Source of the DNA: Gammaproteobacteria bacterium
GTDB lineage: Bacteria; Pseudomonadota; Gammaproteobacteria; Burkholderiales; Burkholderiaceae_C
Assembly: GCA_025359085.1 (NCBI GenBank)
Contig: JANYHL010000133.1
Location: forward strand, 1-43,838
Length of the DNA stretch: 43,838 nucleotides
Direction: 5' to 3'
Every line of letters begins with the position of its first letter. The first letter of the stretch is position 1. A program made the translations under genes and the position numbers. Positions 25,811 through 35,226 of the stretch are shown one piece after another. The notes under the pieces are model-generated. The model had not been told where the DNA came from. It was given only the letters and a program-made list of their open reading frames with translations, and did not search any database.

Positions 25811-27439
25811 ATGAACAATCAAAAGCAATCCGGTGTTGACATTGCCGACTGGCGCCCTGAAGACAAGCAGTTCTGGGAAAGCACGGGGAAAAAAATTGCC
25901 TACCGTAACCTGTGGATTTCCGTGCCCAGCCTGCTGTGCGGTTTCGCCGTCTGGGGTATGTGGGGCATCATCACGGTGCAGATGCTCAACCTGGGCTTTC
26001 CTTTTACCCAGGCTGAACTGTTTTCGCTCACCGCTATTTCGGGACTGGCCGGCGCCACCATGCGCATTCCCTCGTCTTTCTATATCCGCCTGGCCGGCGG
26101 ACGCAACACCATCTTCCTGACCACTGCCATGCTGCTTGCCCCGGCCCTGGGAACGGGGATTGCATTGCAACACAAGGATTGGCCTCTGTGGGTGTTCCAG
26201 ATGATGGCCTTGTGGTCGGGTGTGGGCGGTGGTAATTTTGCCAGTTCCATGTCGAACATCACCACCTTCTTTCCCAAGCGCTTGCAAGGCACCGCGCTCG
26301 GTCTCAATGCCGGCTTGGGCAATTTCGGTGTCACTGCCATGCAGATCATTATTCCTTTGGTGATGACGGTTGGCATGTTTGGCGCCATGGGCGGAGACCC
26401 GATGCCACTGATAAAAGACAGTGGCTGGATATTCGGAAAAATTGTCGCCGGAACCCCAACCTACATTCAAAACGCCGGCTTTGCCTGGGTCTTGTCACTG
26501 GTTCCATTGTCAGCCCTGTGCTGGTTTGGCATGAACAACCTGCTTCCTGTTTCCCCCAATATTGGTGGCACCTTGATGGCGTTCATCAAGGTCACCTGGA
26601 TCTACACCTTGACATTCATTCCGGCCGGGCTTGGCTTGTATCTCTATCTGCCCGCGCCGACCGGCCTTGGGTTGCTCAACATGTGGATTGCCATGCCTTT
26701 GATCATTGTCGGGACCTTGTTTCTGATGAGACTGGCTGCGTTTGGAACGATGAAAGAAAACATTGCCAAACAGTTTGAAATCTTCAAGAACAAGCACACC
26801 TGGTCATTGACGCTGCTGTACATCGTGACCTTCGGTTCCTTCATCGGCTTTTCGATGGCCTTGCCCTTGTCCATCACCGTGATCTTCGGCGTCAGTCACC
26901 TGCCCGATGCCGCGGGCGCGATGCAGCATGCACTGAAAAATCCGAATGCCCCTTCGGCGCTGACCTATGCCTGGATTGGCCCCTTCGTCGGCGCCTTGAT
27001 CCGCCCGGTGGGTGGTTGGATCGCCGACAAGGTGGGCGGCTCGATCGTGACGCAGGTGATCTCGGCTGTGATGGTCGTGGCGTCGGGCGCCGTCGGCTAC
27101 GTCATGATGCAGGCCTATGCCTCGGCCACGCCCGAGCAGTACTTCTCCACCTTCATGTGGCTCTTTGTGCTGTTGTTTGCAGCCAGCGGCATCGGTAACG
27201 GTTCCACCTTCCGCACCATCGGCGTTATTTTTGACCGCCAGCAGGCCGGGCCGGTATTGGGCTGGACTTCGGCCGTGGCCGCTTACGGCGCCTTCATCGC
27301 CCCGGTGGTGATTGGTTCCCAGATCAAAGCCGGTACACCGCAGATGGCCATGTACGGCTTTGCCGTTTTCTATGCCTTGTGCCTGATTCTCAACTGGTGG
27401 TTCTACTTGCGTGCCGGTTCCGAAATCAAGAACCCATGA
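25811..27439 (+). CDS. narK2: NarK2-type nitrate/nitrite antiporter (MFS)
   Basis: A 542-residue major-facilitator protein. The signature GGGNFASSMSNITTFFPKRL, followed by QGTALGLNAGLGNFGV, is the standard nitrate-signature helix, and GPFVGALIRPVGGWIADKVG is the equivalent in the second half. It has about 12 membrane segments plus an extended hydrophilic N-terminus and an enlarged central loop. Type II NarK exchanges external nitrate for internal nitrite. Paired with NarK1 it would cover start-up import and steady-state exchange. In Paracoccus the two are one fused protein; here they are separate adjacent genes. Confidence 0.93.
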   Translation: MNNQKQSGVDIADWRPEDKQFWESTGKKIAYRNLWISVPSLLCGFAVWGMWGIITVQMLNLGFPFTQAELFSLTAISGLAGATMRIPSSFYIRLAGGRNTIFLTTAMLLAPALGTGIALQHKDWPLWVFQMMALWSGVGGGNFASSMSNITTFFPKRLQGTALGLNAGLGNFGVTAMQIIIPLVMTVGMFGAMGGDPMPLIKDSGWIFGKIVAGTPTYIQNAGFAWVLSLVPLSALCWFGMNNLLPVSPNIGGTLMAFIKVTWIYTLTFIPAGLGLYLYLPAPTGLGLLNMWIAMPLIIVGTLFLMRLAAFGTMKENIAKQFEIFKNKHTWSLTLLYIVTFGSFIGFSMALPLSITVIFGVSHLPDAAGAMQHALKNPNAPSALTYAWIGPFVGALIRPVGGWIADKVGGSIVTQVISAVMVVASGAVGYVMMQAYASATPEQYFSTFMWLFVLLFAASGIGNGSTFRTIGVIFDRQQAGPVLGWTSAVAAYGAFIAPVVIGSQIKAGTPQMAMYGFAVFYALCLILNWWFYLRAGSEIKNP

Positions 27440-27473
27440 ACCACGAACCCCGCCCTTCATCGCGTCAACTTGC

Positions 27474-27527
27474 TATATATTTAATAGCTTATTGCGCACG
27501 ATAGACGGGGGCTACAGCCTGTTTTTA
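27474..27527 (+). repeat. Dispersed repeat copy C, between narK2 and narG
   Basis: TATATATTTAATAGCTTATT, a middle of about 16 bases, then GACGGGGGCTACAGCCTGTT. It occupies nearly half of the 120-base gap between the two genes and lies about 30 bases before the narG start, in the same orientation as the operon. Confidence 0.7.
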
Positions 27528-27559
27528 TATAAATTAACGATTTTTTAGCGAGGTATCCC

Positions 27560-30500
27560 ATGAGCCACTTTCTGGATCGACTCAGTTACTTTTCTCAACC
27601 CAAGGAGTCCTTCTCGGGCGAACTCGGGGTCACCACCGGTGAAGATCGGACCTGGGAAGACGCTTACCGCGACCGCTGGGCCCACGACAAGATCGTGCGC
27701 TCCACCCACGGCGTCAACTGCACCGGCTCCTGCTCCTGGAAGATCTACGTCAAGGGCGGCATCGTGACCTGGGAAACCCAGCAGACCGACTATCCGCGCA
27801 CCCGCTGGGACATGCCCAACCACGAGCCGCGGGGCTGCTCCCGCGGCGCCAGCTACAGCTGGTATCTGTACAGCGCCAACCGGGTCAAATACCCGATGGT
27901 TCGGGGTCGTTTGCTTAAATTGTGGCGTGAAGCGCGCACCGCCCATGACCCGGTCGATGCCTGGGCCTCGATTGCCCAGTCCGATGCCAAGCGCCGCGAG
28001 TACCAGAGCGTGCGCGGCTTGGGCGGCTTTGTGCGCTCCAGCTGGGATGAAGTCAATGAAATGGTGGCGGCCGCCAACGTTTACACCATCAAGCAGCATG
28101 GCCCGGACCGCATCATCGGCTTCTCACCGATTCCCGCCATGTCGATGGTCTCATATGCTGCCGGCAGCCGCTACCTGAGTCTGATCGGCGGCGTCTCCAT
28201 GAGCTTTTACGACTGGTACTGCGATTTGCCCCCGGCCAGCCCGCAAGTCTGGGGCGAACAAACCGACGTGCCCGAATCGGCCGACTGGTACAACTCCAGC
28301 TACATCATCGCCTGGGGTTCAAACGTTCCGCAAACCCGCACGCCCGACGCGCACTTCTTCACCGAGGTTCGCTACAAAGGCGCAAAAACGGTGGCGGTGA
28401 CGCCCGACTACTCGGAAGTCGCCAAACTGTCCGACATCTGGATGAAGCCCAAACAGGGCACTGACGCCGCGGTGGCGATGGCCATGGGCCATGTCATCCT
28501 GAAGGAGTTCTACTTTCCTGATGCTGGCAAGCCACGTAGCGCGTACTTCGATGACTACGTGCGCCGCTACACTGATATGCCGATGCTGGTGATGCTGAAA
28601 GAACATCAGCTCCCCAGCGGCGACACGGTGATGGTGCCGGATCGCTATGTGCGCGCCTCTGACTTCAACGGCAAGCTCGGCGCCGCCAACAACCCGGAGT
28701 GGAAAACGGTCGCCCTGGATGACAGTGGCAAAGTCGTGCTGCCCCACGGGGCCATCGGTTTCCGCTGGGGTCCGGACGGCCGTGCCGACGAAGGCCAATG
28801 GAACCTGCAGGCCAAAGAAGCCCGGCACGGCGGTGACGTCAAGCTCAAGCTCTCGGTCATGGAAGGCGAGAATGCCAGCCTGGAGACTGCCAAGGTCGGT
28901 TTCCCCTACTTCGGCGGCATCGTCAGCGAACATTTCCCGAACAACGCCACCGGTGCAGCTGCCGAAAACGTGCTGGTGCGCACGGTACCGGTGCAACGCA
29001 TTTCCCTGGGCAAGGAAGGCGACAAGCGCGAGGCGCTGGTGGCCACCGTGTTTGACCTGCAGGTCGCCAACTATGGTGTCGCCCGCGGTCTGCCCGGTGA
29101 ACTCGCCGCCAAAGACTTCAACGACGACACGCCTTACACACCAGCCTGGCAGGAACGCATCACCGGCACACCGCGCGAACAACTCATCACGGTAGCGCGC
29201 CAGTTTGCCGACAACGCCGACAAGACGCATGGCAAGTCGATGGTCATCATCGGTGCCGCCATGAACCACTGGTACCACGCCGACATGAACTACCGCGGCG
29301 TCATCAACATGCTGATGATGTGCGGCTGCATCGGCCAAAGCGGCGGCGGCTGGGCGCACTATGTGGGGCAGGAAAAGCTGCGGCCCCAGACCGGCTGGAC
29401 CGCGCTGGCCTTCGCCCTGGACTGGATTCGCCCGCCGCGGCAGATGAACTCCACCAGCTTCTTCTACGCCCACACCGACCAGTGGCGCTATGAAAAACTG
29501 GGCATGGAAGAGGTGCTGTCACCGCTGGCCGATAAAAAATTGTACGCCGGCAGCATGATTGACTACAACGTGCGTGCCGAGCGCATGGGCTGGTTGCCCT
29601 CCGCGCCGCAACTCAAGACCAACCCACTGCAAGTGGTGCGCGATGCGACCGCCGCCGGCATGGACCCGAAAGACTATGCGGTCAAAGGCCTGAAAGACGG
29701 CTCGCTCAAGATGAGCTGCGAAGACCCCGACCATCCCGCCAACTGGCCACGCAACATGTTTGTCTGGCGCTCCAACATCATCGGGTCCAGCGGCAAGGGT
29801 CACGAGTATTTTCTCAAACACCTGCTGGGCACCAGCCATGGCGTGCAGGGCAAAGACCTCGGCAAGGATGAAGCCAAGCCGACCGAGGTGGTCTGGCACG
29901 ACCAGGCGCCCGAAGGCAAACTGGACTTGCTGGTCACGCTGGACTTCCGCATGAGCACCACCTGCCTGTACTCCGACATCGTGCTGCCCACCGCCACCTG
30001 GTACGAGAAGAACGACCTCAACACCAGCGACATGCATCCCTTTATTCATCCGCTGTCGACGGCGGTGGATCCCGCCTGGCAATCCCGTAGCGACTGGGAT
30101 ATTTACAAAGGCTTCGCCAAGAAGTTCAGCGAGGTGTGTGTCGGCCATCTGGGCGTCGAGCGCGACATGGTGCTGACGCCGTTGATGCACGATTCCCCCG
30201 CTGAATTGGCACAGCCGTTTGGCGTGCAGGACTGGAAGCGCGGCGAGATCGAACTGATCCCCGGCAAGACCGCGCCCAACATGGCGGTGGTGGAGCGCGA
30301 CTACCCGAATGTGTACAAACATTTCACGGCCTTGGGGCCACTGATGAACAAGATCGGCAATGGAGGCAAGGGCATCAGCTGGAACACCCAAATCGAGGTC
30401 AAACAGTTGGGTGAGCTCAATGGTCTTGTGACGGACGAAGGCGTCACCTGCGGCATGCCGAAAATTGACACAGACATCGACGCCTGCGAGGTCGTGCTGC

Positions 30501-31402
30501 AACTCGCGCCCGAAACCAATGGCCACGTCGCCGTCAAGGCCTGGGCCGCTCTAGGCAAACAGACCGGACTGGACCACACCCATCTGGCGATCCACCGCGA
30601 AGACGAAAAAATCCGCTTCCGCGACATCCAGGCGCAGCCGCGCAAGATCATCAGTTCACCGACCTGGAGCGGTATCGAGTCTGAGACCGTGTCCTACAAC
30701 GCCGGCTACACCAATGTGCACGAGATGATCCCATGGCGCACCCTCACCGGGCGCCAGCAGTTCTACATGGACCATCCGTGGATGACAGCCTTTGGCGAGG
30801 GCTTCAGCAGCTACCGGCCACCGGTCGACCTCAAGACCACGGCCGGCATTCAGGGGATCAAACCCAATGGAAACAAAGAAATTGCGCTGAACTTCATCAC
30901 GCCGCACCAGAAGTGGGGCATCCACTCCACCTACACCGACAACCTGATGATGCTCACACTCAGCCGTGGCGGCCCGGTGGTCTGGCTCAGTGAAGATGAC
31001 GCCAAAAGCGCCGGCATTGTCGACAACGACTGGATCGAGTTGTTCAACATCAACGGGGCCATCGCTGCGCGCGCCATCGTCAGCCAGCGTGTGAATCCCG
31101 GCATGGTGATGATGTACCACGCCCAGGAAAAAATCATCAACACCCCCGGCTCCGAGATTACCGGCGCCCGGGGTGGCATTCACAACTCGGTGACGCGCAT
31201 TGTGCTCAAGCCGACTCACATGATCGGGGGTTACGCCCAGTTCAGCTACGGCTTCAACTACTACGGCACCATCGGCACCAACCGTGACGAGTTTGTGGTG
31301 GTGCGCAAGATGAACAAGGTGGATTGGCTTGACGGACCAGAGTCCGTTCGTCCTGAGCCTGTCGAAGGGCTTCGACAGGCTCAGCCCGAACGGTCGGAAT
31401 AA
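27560..31402 (+). CDS. narG: Respiratory nitrate reductase, catalytic alpha subunit
   Basis: Molybdenum (bis-MGD) catalytic subunit that reduces nitrate to nitrite on the cytoplasmic side; 1280 residues, a typical NarG length. The N-terminal [4Fe-4S] cluster ligands are His50, Cys54, Cys58 and Cys93 (in THGVNCTGSCSW and EPRGCSRGASYSW). The molybdenum-ligand region is YDWYCDLPPASPQVWG, carrying the conserved Asp. There is no twin-arginine signal, as expected for cytoplasmic-facing NarG. GAGGT six bases upstream supports the start. About the last 19 residues (SVRPEPVEGLRQAQPERSE) are encoded by a dispersed palindrome at 31344-31393, an unusual tail. Redox partners are NarH and NarI. Confidence 0.97.
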   Translation: MSHFLDRLSYFSQPKESFSGELGVTTGEDRTWEDAYRDRWAHDKIVRSTHGVNCTGSCSWKIYVKGGIVTWETQQTDYPRTRWDMPNHEPRGCSRGASYSWYLYSANRVKYPMVRGRLLKLWREARTAHDPVDAWASIAQSDAKRREYQSVRGLGGFVRSSWDEVNEMVAAANVYTIKQHGPDRIIGFSPIPAMSMVSYAAGSRYLSLIGGVSMSFYDWYCDLPPASPQVWGEQTDVPESADWYNSSYIIAWGSNVPQTRTPDAHFFTEVRYKGAKTVAVTPDYSEVAKLSDIWMKPKQGTDAAVAMAMGHVILKEFYFPDAGKPRSAYFDDYVRRYTDMPMLVMLKEHQLPSGDTVMVPDRYVRASDFNGKLGAANNPEWKTVALDDSGKVVLPHGAIGFRWGPDGRADEGQWNLQAKEARHGGDVKLKLSVMEGENASLETAKVGFPYFGGIVSEHFPNNATGAAAENVLVRTVPVQRISLGKEGDKREALVATVFDLQVANYGVARGLPGELAAKDFNDDTPYTPAWQERITGTPREQLITVARQFADNADKTHGKSMVIIGAAMNHWYHADMNYRGVINMLMMCGCIGQSGGGWAHYVGQEKLRPQTGWTALAFALDWIRPPRQMNSTSFFYAHTDQWRYEKLGMEEVLSPLADKKLYAGSMIDYNVRAERMGWLPSAPQLKTNPLQVVRDATAAGMDPKDYAVKGLKDGSLKMSCEDPDHPANWPRNMFVWRSNIIGSSGKGHEYFLKHLLGTSHGVQGKDLGKDEAKPTEVVWHDQAPEGKLDLLVTLDFRMSTTCLYSDIVLPTATWYEKNDLNTSDMHPFIHPLSTAVDPAWQSRSDWDIYKGFAKKFSEVCVGHLGVERDMVLTPLMHDSPAELAQPFGVQDWKRGEIELIPGKTAPNMAVVERDYPNVYKHFTALGPLMNKIGNGGKGISWNTQIEVKQLGELNGLVTDEGVTCGMPKIDTDIDACEVVLQLAPETNGHVAVKAWAALGKQTGLDHTHLAIHREDEKIRFRDIQAQPRKIISSPTWSGIESETVSYNAGYTNVHEMIPWRTLTGRQQFYMDHPWMTAFGEGFSSYRPPVDLKTTAGIQGIKPNGNKEIALNFITPHQKWGIHSTYTDNLMMLTLSRGGPVVWLSEDDAKSAGIVDNDWIELFNINGAIAARAIVSQRVNPGMVMMYHAQEKIINTPGSEITGARGGIHNSVTRIVLKPTHMIGGYAQFSYGFNYYGTIGTNRDEFVVVRKMNKVDWLDGPESVRPEPVEGLRQAQPERSE
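31344..31393. repeat. REP-like palindrome in the 3' end of narG
   Basis: A 23-base arm (31344-31366) and its reverse complement (31371-31393), with two mismatches, flank a GGGC loop. The core reads CCTGAGCCTGTCGAAGG. It ends seven bases before the narG stop and 28 bases before the narH start, so the messenger carries a strong hairpin at the gene junction. Confidence 0.9.
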
Positions 31403-31420
31403 CTGGATAGGAGAATCAAT

Positions 31421-32944
31421 ATGAAAGTACGCGCGCAAATCGGCATGGTGTTGAACCTGGACAAGTGCATTGGTTGCCACACCTGTTCCGTCACCTGCAA
31501 AAATGTCTGGACCAGCCGGCCCGGCATGGAATACGCCTGGTTCAACAACGTCGAGACCAAACCCGGCATCGGCTACCCGAAGGAATGGGAAAACCAGGAC
31601 AAATGGAATGGCGGTTGGGTTCGCAAAGCCAACGGCAAGATCGAGCCACGCCAAGGCCCGAAGTGGAAGCTGCTGATGCGCATCTTCGCCAACCCCAACA
31701 TGCCGGAAATCGACGACTATTACGAGCCCTTCACCTTCGACTACGACCATCTGCAGTCTGCGCCGGAGTCCAAAGCGGTCCCGACAGCGCGCCCACGCAG
31801 CCTGATCACCGGCCAGCGCATGGAAAAAATCGAGTGGGGACCCAATTGGGAAGAGATTCTGGGCGGCGAATTCTCCAAGCGCAGCAAGGACAAGAACTTC
31901 GACGACATCCAGAAGGACATTTACGGTCAGTTCGAAAACACCTTCATGATGTACCTGCCCCGGCTGTGCGAGCACTGCCTGAACCCGGCCTGCGTCGCCA
32001 GCTGCCCGTCCGGCTCGATCTACAAGCGCGAGGAAGACGGCATTGTGCTGATTGACCAGGACAAGTGCCGTGGCTGGCGCATGTGCGTCAGCGGCTGTCC
32101 TTACAAGAAGATTTACTACAACTGGAAATCGGGCAAGGCCGAGAAGTGCATCTTCTGCTACCCGCGCATTGAAGCCGGCCAGCCGACCGTGTGCTCGGAA
32201 ACCTGCGTCGGACGCATTCGTTACCTGGGCGTGCTGCTCTATGACGCGGACCGCATTCAGGAAGCAGCGAGTGTTGAGCATGACCGCGACCTGTACCAGG
32301 CGCAGCTTGATATTTTCCTCAACCCGAACGACCCCAAGGTGATCGAGCAGGCCCGCATCGACGGCATTCCCGACAAGTGGATGGAAGCGGCCCGCAAAAG
32401 TCCGGTCTACAAAATGGCGGTCGACTGGAAAGTCGCCCTGCCCTTGCACCCCGAGTACCGCACGCTGCCGATGGTCTGGTATGTGCCACCTCTCTCCCCC
32501 ATCAGTGCGGCGGCCAATGCCGGCCACCTCGGCACCAACGGTGAGATTCCGGATGTCAAGCAGTTGCGCATTCCGGTCAAGTACCTGGCCAATATGTTGA
32601 CCGCGGGCGACACCCAGCCGGTGGAGCGCGCCCTGGAGCGCATGCTCGCCATGCGCGCCTACCAGCGCGAAAAGCATGTCGACGGACGCATCAATACCGC
32701 GGCCTTGGATCAAGTCCACCTGACACAGGCAGAAGTAGAGGAGATGTACCACGTGATGGCGATTGCCAATTACGAAGATCGCTTCGTGATTCCAACGACC
32801 CACCGTGAATACGCCGAGAACACCTTTGATATGCGGGGCGGCTGCGGCTTCTCGTTCGGCAATGGTTGCTCCGATGGTGCCAGCGACACCAGTCTCTTTG
32901 GCAGCGGCAAGCGCCGTACCATCCCGATCAAGGCGGAGGTCTGA
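31421..32944 (+). CDS. narH: Respiratory nitrate reductase, iron-sulfur beta subunit
   Basis: Electron-transfer subunit of 507 residues carrying three [4Fe-4S] clusters and one [3Fe-4S] cluster between NarI haems and NarG. The four cysteine groups are visible: DKCIGCHTCSVTCKN (residues 15-29), LCEHCLNPACVASCPSG, DKCRGWRMCVSGCP, in which Trp takes the place of a cysteine and creates the 3Fe cluster, and KCIFCYPRIEAGQ with CSETCVGR. AGGAG eight bases upstream supports the start. It follows narG after an 18-base gap that abuts the palindromic repeat. narJ begins three bases after its stop. Confidence 0.97.
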   Translation: MKVRAQIGMVLNLDKCIGCHTCSVTCKNVWTSRPGMEYAWFNNVETKPGIGYPKEWENQDKWNGGWVRKANGKIEPRQGPKWKLLMRIFANPNMPEIDDYYEPFTFDYDHLQSAPESKAVPTARPRSLITGQRMEKIEWGPNWEEILGGEFSKRSKDKNFDDIQKDIYGQFENTFMMYLPRLCEHCLNPACVASCPSGSIYKREEDGIVLIDQDKCRGWRMCVSGCPYKKIYYNWKSGKAEKCIFCYPRIEAGQPTVCSETCVGRIRYLGVLLYDADRIQEAASVEHDRDLYQAQLDIFLNPNDPKVIEQARIDGIPDKWMEAARKSPVYKMAVDWKVALPLHPEYRTLPMVWYVPPLSPISAAANAGHLGTNGEIPDVKQLRIPVKYLANMLTAGDTQPVERALERMLAMRAYQREKHVDGRINTAALDQVHLTQAEVEEMYHVMAIANYEDRFVIPTTHREYAENTFDMRGGCGFSFGNGCSDGASDTSLFGSGKRRTIPIKAEV

Positions 32945-32947
32945 GCC

Positions 32948-33667
32948 ATGGCACTGCTATCCAACCTACCCAACGCGTCCATCAGCCTGCGGGTCTTGGC
33001 CCGTCTGCTGTCTTACCCGGACGCGCAATTGCGCAGCCAACTCGGCGACCTGCGGGCCGCGCTGCACAGCGACAGGATGGTCCCGGCTGACCGTCTGGCG
33101 GAGCTGGACGCTCTCATGACAACACTGGAAGGCAGCGAGGCGCTCGACATCGAAGCGCAGTATGTGGAGATATTCGACCGCGGCCGCGCGACCTCACTGC
33201 ACCTGTTCGAGCACGTCCACGGAGATTCACGCGACCGCGGGCCGGCCATGATCGATCTGGCGCAAACCTATGAAAAGGCTGGCCTGTACCTGGGTCCGAA
33301 CGAAATGCCGGACTACCTTCCCGTGGTTCTGGAGTTTGTCTCAACACAGCCGCCCAAAGAGGCGCGCGCCTTTCTTGGGGAAATGGCCCATATCTTCAAC
33401 GCCATCTTCAACGCCTTGCAGCAGCGCAGCAATGCCTACGCCAGCGTGCTGGGCGCGTTGCTGGAGTTAGCCGGTGAAAAAGCCCATGCCGTCAAGGTTG
33501 CGCCAGACGAAGAACTGGACGCAGCTTGGGAAGAGCCCGTCGTCTTTGGCGGCTGTTCTTCCAAGGGACAGGCCGCGCCGGGACAAAGTCAACCGATTCA
33601 CTTTGTCAAGAACAATGCGGCTCACACCAGCGCGAAGACCGCAGCGCCACAAGGAGTTTCACTATGA
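32948..33667 (+). CDS. narJ: Nitrate reductase assembly chaperone NarJ
   Basis: Cytoplasmic chaperone (239 residues) that holds NarGH during molybdenum cofactor insertion and membrane docking; it is not part of the final enzyme. The signature SLHLFEHVHGDSRDRGPAMI is intact, followed by GLYLGPNEMPDYLPVVLEFV, both characteristic of NarJ. The C-terminal 60 residues are low-complexity and less conserved, as usual. GGAGGT just before the ATG at 32948 gives strong initiation. Its stop overlaps the narI start by four bases (ATGA at 33664-33667). Confidence 0.95.
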   Translation: MALLSNLPNASISLRVLARLLSYPDAQLRSQLGDLRAALHSDRMVPADRLAELDALMTTLEGSEALDIEAQYVEIFDRGRATSLHLFEHVHGDSRDRGPAMIDLAQTYEKAGLYLGPNEMPDYLPVVLEFVSTQPPKEARAFLGEMAHIFNAIFNALQQRSNAYASVLGALLELAGEKAHAVKVAPDEELDAAWEEPVVFGGCSSKGQAAPGQSQPIHFVKNNAAHTSAKTAAPQGVSL

Positions 33668-34398
33668 ATGCACTCGACACTTTCTTTTTTGGCTTGTATC
33701 CGTACATCTGCCTGACGGTCTTCCTGCTCGGCAGCCTGATCCGTTTCGACCGGGACCAATACACCTGGAAAAGCGACTCCTCGCAGTTGCTCAAGGCCGG
33801 ACAGTTGCGATGGGGCAGCAATCTGTTTCACATCGGCATCCTGTTTCTGTTTTTCGGCCACTTCGCGGGCCTGCTGACGCCGCACTTTGTATACGAGCAT
33901 TTTGTCAGCGCTGGCGACAAACAGTTGTCGGCCATGGTCAGCGGCGGCATCGCGGGCTTGCTGGGTTTCATCGGCGTGACTTTGCTGCTGCACCGTCGCC
34001 TGTCTGAGCCACGCATTCGCATCAACTCCAAGACCAGCGATATCGTGCTGCTCGTCCTGCTGTGGCTCCAGTTTGGCTTGGGCCTGGCGACCATTGCGGT
34101 GTCGGCGCAACACATGGACGGCGGCTTGATGATGGCTTTCGGTGAATGGGCTCAGCACATTGTCACCTTGCGTCCGGGCGCGGCCGAGTTTGTAGCCGGC
34201 GCCGGTCTGCTCTTCAAGCTGCACCTGTTCCTGGGCATGAGCATTTTCCTGGTCTTTCCGTTCACCCGGCTGGTGCACGTCTGGAGTGGTTTTGGTGTGA
34301 TCGCCTATCTGGTTCGGCCTTACCAGGTGGTCCGCTCCCGCCGCCTGAATGTACCCGCCGGCCACAACCAGCCACGTCGTCCAGACGCGGGCGTGTAA
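33664..34398 (+). CDS. narI: Respiratory nitrate reductase, cytochrome b gamma subunit
   Basis: Membrane subunit of 244 residues that oxidises quinol and passes electrons through two b haems to NarH. It has five hydrophobic segments; haem-ligand histidines are visible in NLFHIGILFLFFGHFAGLL and in FTRLVHVWSGFGVIAYL. The ATG at 33664 overlaps the narJ stop and has AAGGAG ten bases upstream; the longer in-frame open stretch back to 33526 lies inside narJ and is rejected. Quinol oxidation on the periplasmic side should make nitrate reduction proton-motive. Confidence 0.96.
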   Translation: MNALDTFFFGLYPYICLTVFLLGSLIRFDRDQYTWKSDSSQLLKAGQLRWGSNLFHIGILFLFFGHFAGLLTPHFVYEHFVSAGDKQLSAMVSGGIAGLLGFIGVTLLLHRRLSEPRIRINSKTSDIVLLVLLWLQFGLGLATIAVSAQHMDGGLMMAFGEWAQHIVTLRPGAAEFVAGAGLLFKLHLFLGMSIFLVFPFTRLVHVWSGFGVIAYLVRPYQVVRSRRLNVPAGHNQPRRPDAGV

Positions 34399-34408
34399 GG
34401 ATTCAACC

Positions 34409-35200
34409 ATGCAAGCCAACATGTCCCACACACCTGAAATTGCCCGCATCAACGGTTCTGCCTTGCACGCGGCAGATGAGCTGCTGGGTGCCGACGAACT
34501 GCGCCAGCGCGCATGCTCCGAGCTATTGCGCCAAGCGGCCATCGCCAGGGGCCTGCTACCCGACAGCGACACCTTGTCGACCGATGGCGTACTGAGCGAA
34601 GCCGCAAGCAGCGCGATCGAAACCCTGCTGGAGCAAAGTCTGGCCATGCCAGAGCCTTCCGAGGCGGCTTGTCGGCGCCACTATGGGGCACACCTTGCCC
34701 GCTACAGCACCGGTGAACGGGTAGAACTTCGGCATATTCTGTTCGCCGTGACACCAGGTGTTGATGTCGTGGCCTTGCGCAATCGGGCTGAGACCACTTT
34801 GCTCGACGTACGCTGCCATGACGGCAGCGGCAAGGACGACCGATTTGCCAAGGCAGCGAACACACTGTCCAACTGCCCGAGCGGGGCGCAGGGCGGCCTT
34901 CTGGGATGGCTTAGCGCTGCAGATTGCGCGCCCGAGTTCGCCAAGGAAATTTTTAGCCGCACAGAAGTGGGCGTGTTGCCACGACTGGTGCACAGTCGCT
35001 TTGGTTTGCACGTGGTCGAAGTGTTGGCACGAGAGCCTGGGCTGGAACAGCCGTTTGAAGCCGTCAGTGGCGCGGTGGCGATGTCATTACGGCAAGCGAC
35101 TTATGCCACCGCCTTGCGCCAATATTTGCGGCTGTTGGCCGGACAAGCAGTCATCCACGGCGTCGACCTGGAGGCGTCTGGCACGCCCTTGGTTCAATAA
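34409..35200 (+). CDS. Cytoplasmic parvulin-type peptidyl-prolyl isomerase of the nar operon
   Basis: A 263-residue protein of the PpiC/SurA/NifM parvulin group. The rotamase domain begins at RVELRHILFAVTPGVDVVAL and ends GVLPRLVHSRFGLHVVEVLA, with GAQGGLLGWLSAADCAPEFA in between: the usual parvulin positions. There is no signal peptide, so unlike SurA it acts in the cytoplasm. Ten bases separate it from narI, and AAGG precedes the ATG at 34409, so it belongs to the operon. By position it probably helps fold or mature NarGHI, as NifM does for nitrogenase iron protein (inference). Similar genes follow narI in some other betaproteobacteria, from memory. Confidence 0.85.
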   Translation: MQANMSHTPEIARINGSALHAADELLGADELRQRACSELLRQAAIARGLLPDSDTLSTDGVLSEAASSAIETLLEQSLAMPEPSEAACRRHYGAHLARYSTGERVELRHILFAVTPGVDVVALRNRAETTLLDVRCHDGSGKDDRFAKAANTLSNCPSGAQGGLLGWLSAADCAPEFAKEIFSRTEVGVLPRLVHSRFGLHVVEVLAREPGLEQPFEAVSGAVAMSLRQATYATALRQYLRLLAGQAVIHGVDLEASGTPLVQ

Positions 35201-35226
35201 CCGAGCTGTCAAGAACTGGCGCGCTT

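Noticed and set aside
25133-26470. Antisense open frame of 445 codons opposite narK1/narK2
   Set aside because: Spans the junction of two real transporter genes on the other strand; no recognisable domain.
27452-27466. FNR-like site TTCATCGCGTCAA before narG
   Set aside because: The first half is off-consensus and the spacing is one base short of TTGAT-N4-ATCAA.
30656-32803. Antisense open frame of 715 codons opposite narG/narH
   Set aside because: It overlaps two certain genes and has the His/Val/Asp-rich composition typical of the opposite strand of GC-rich coding DNA; no family similarity.
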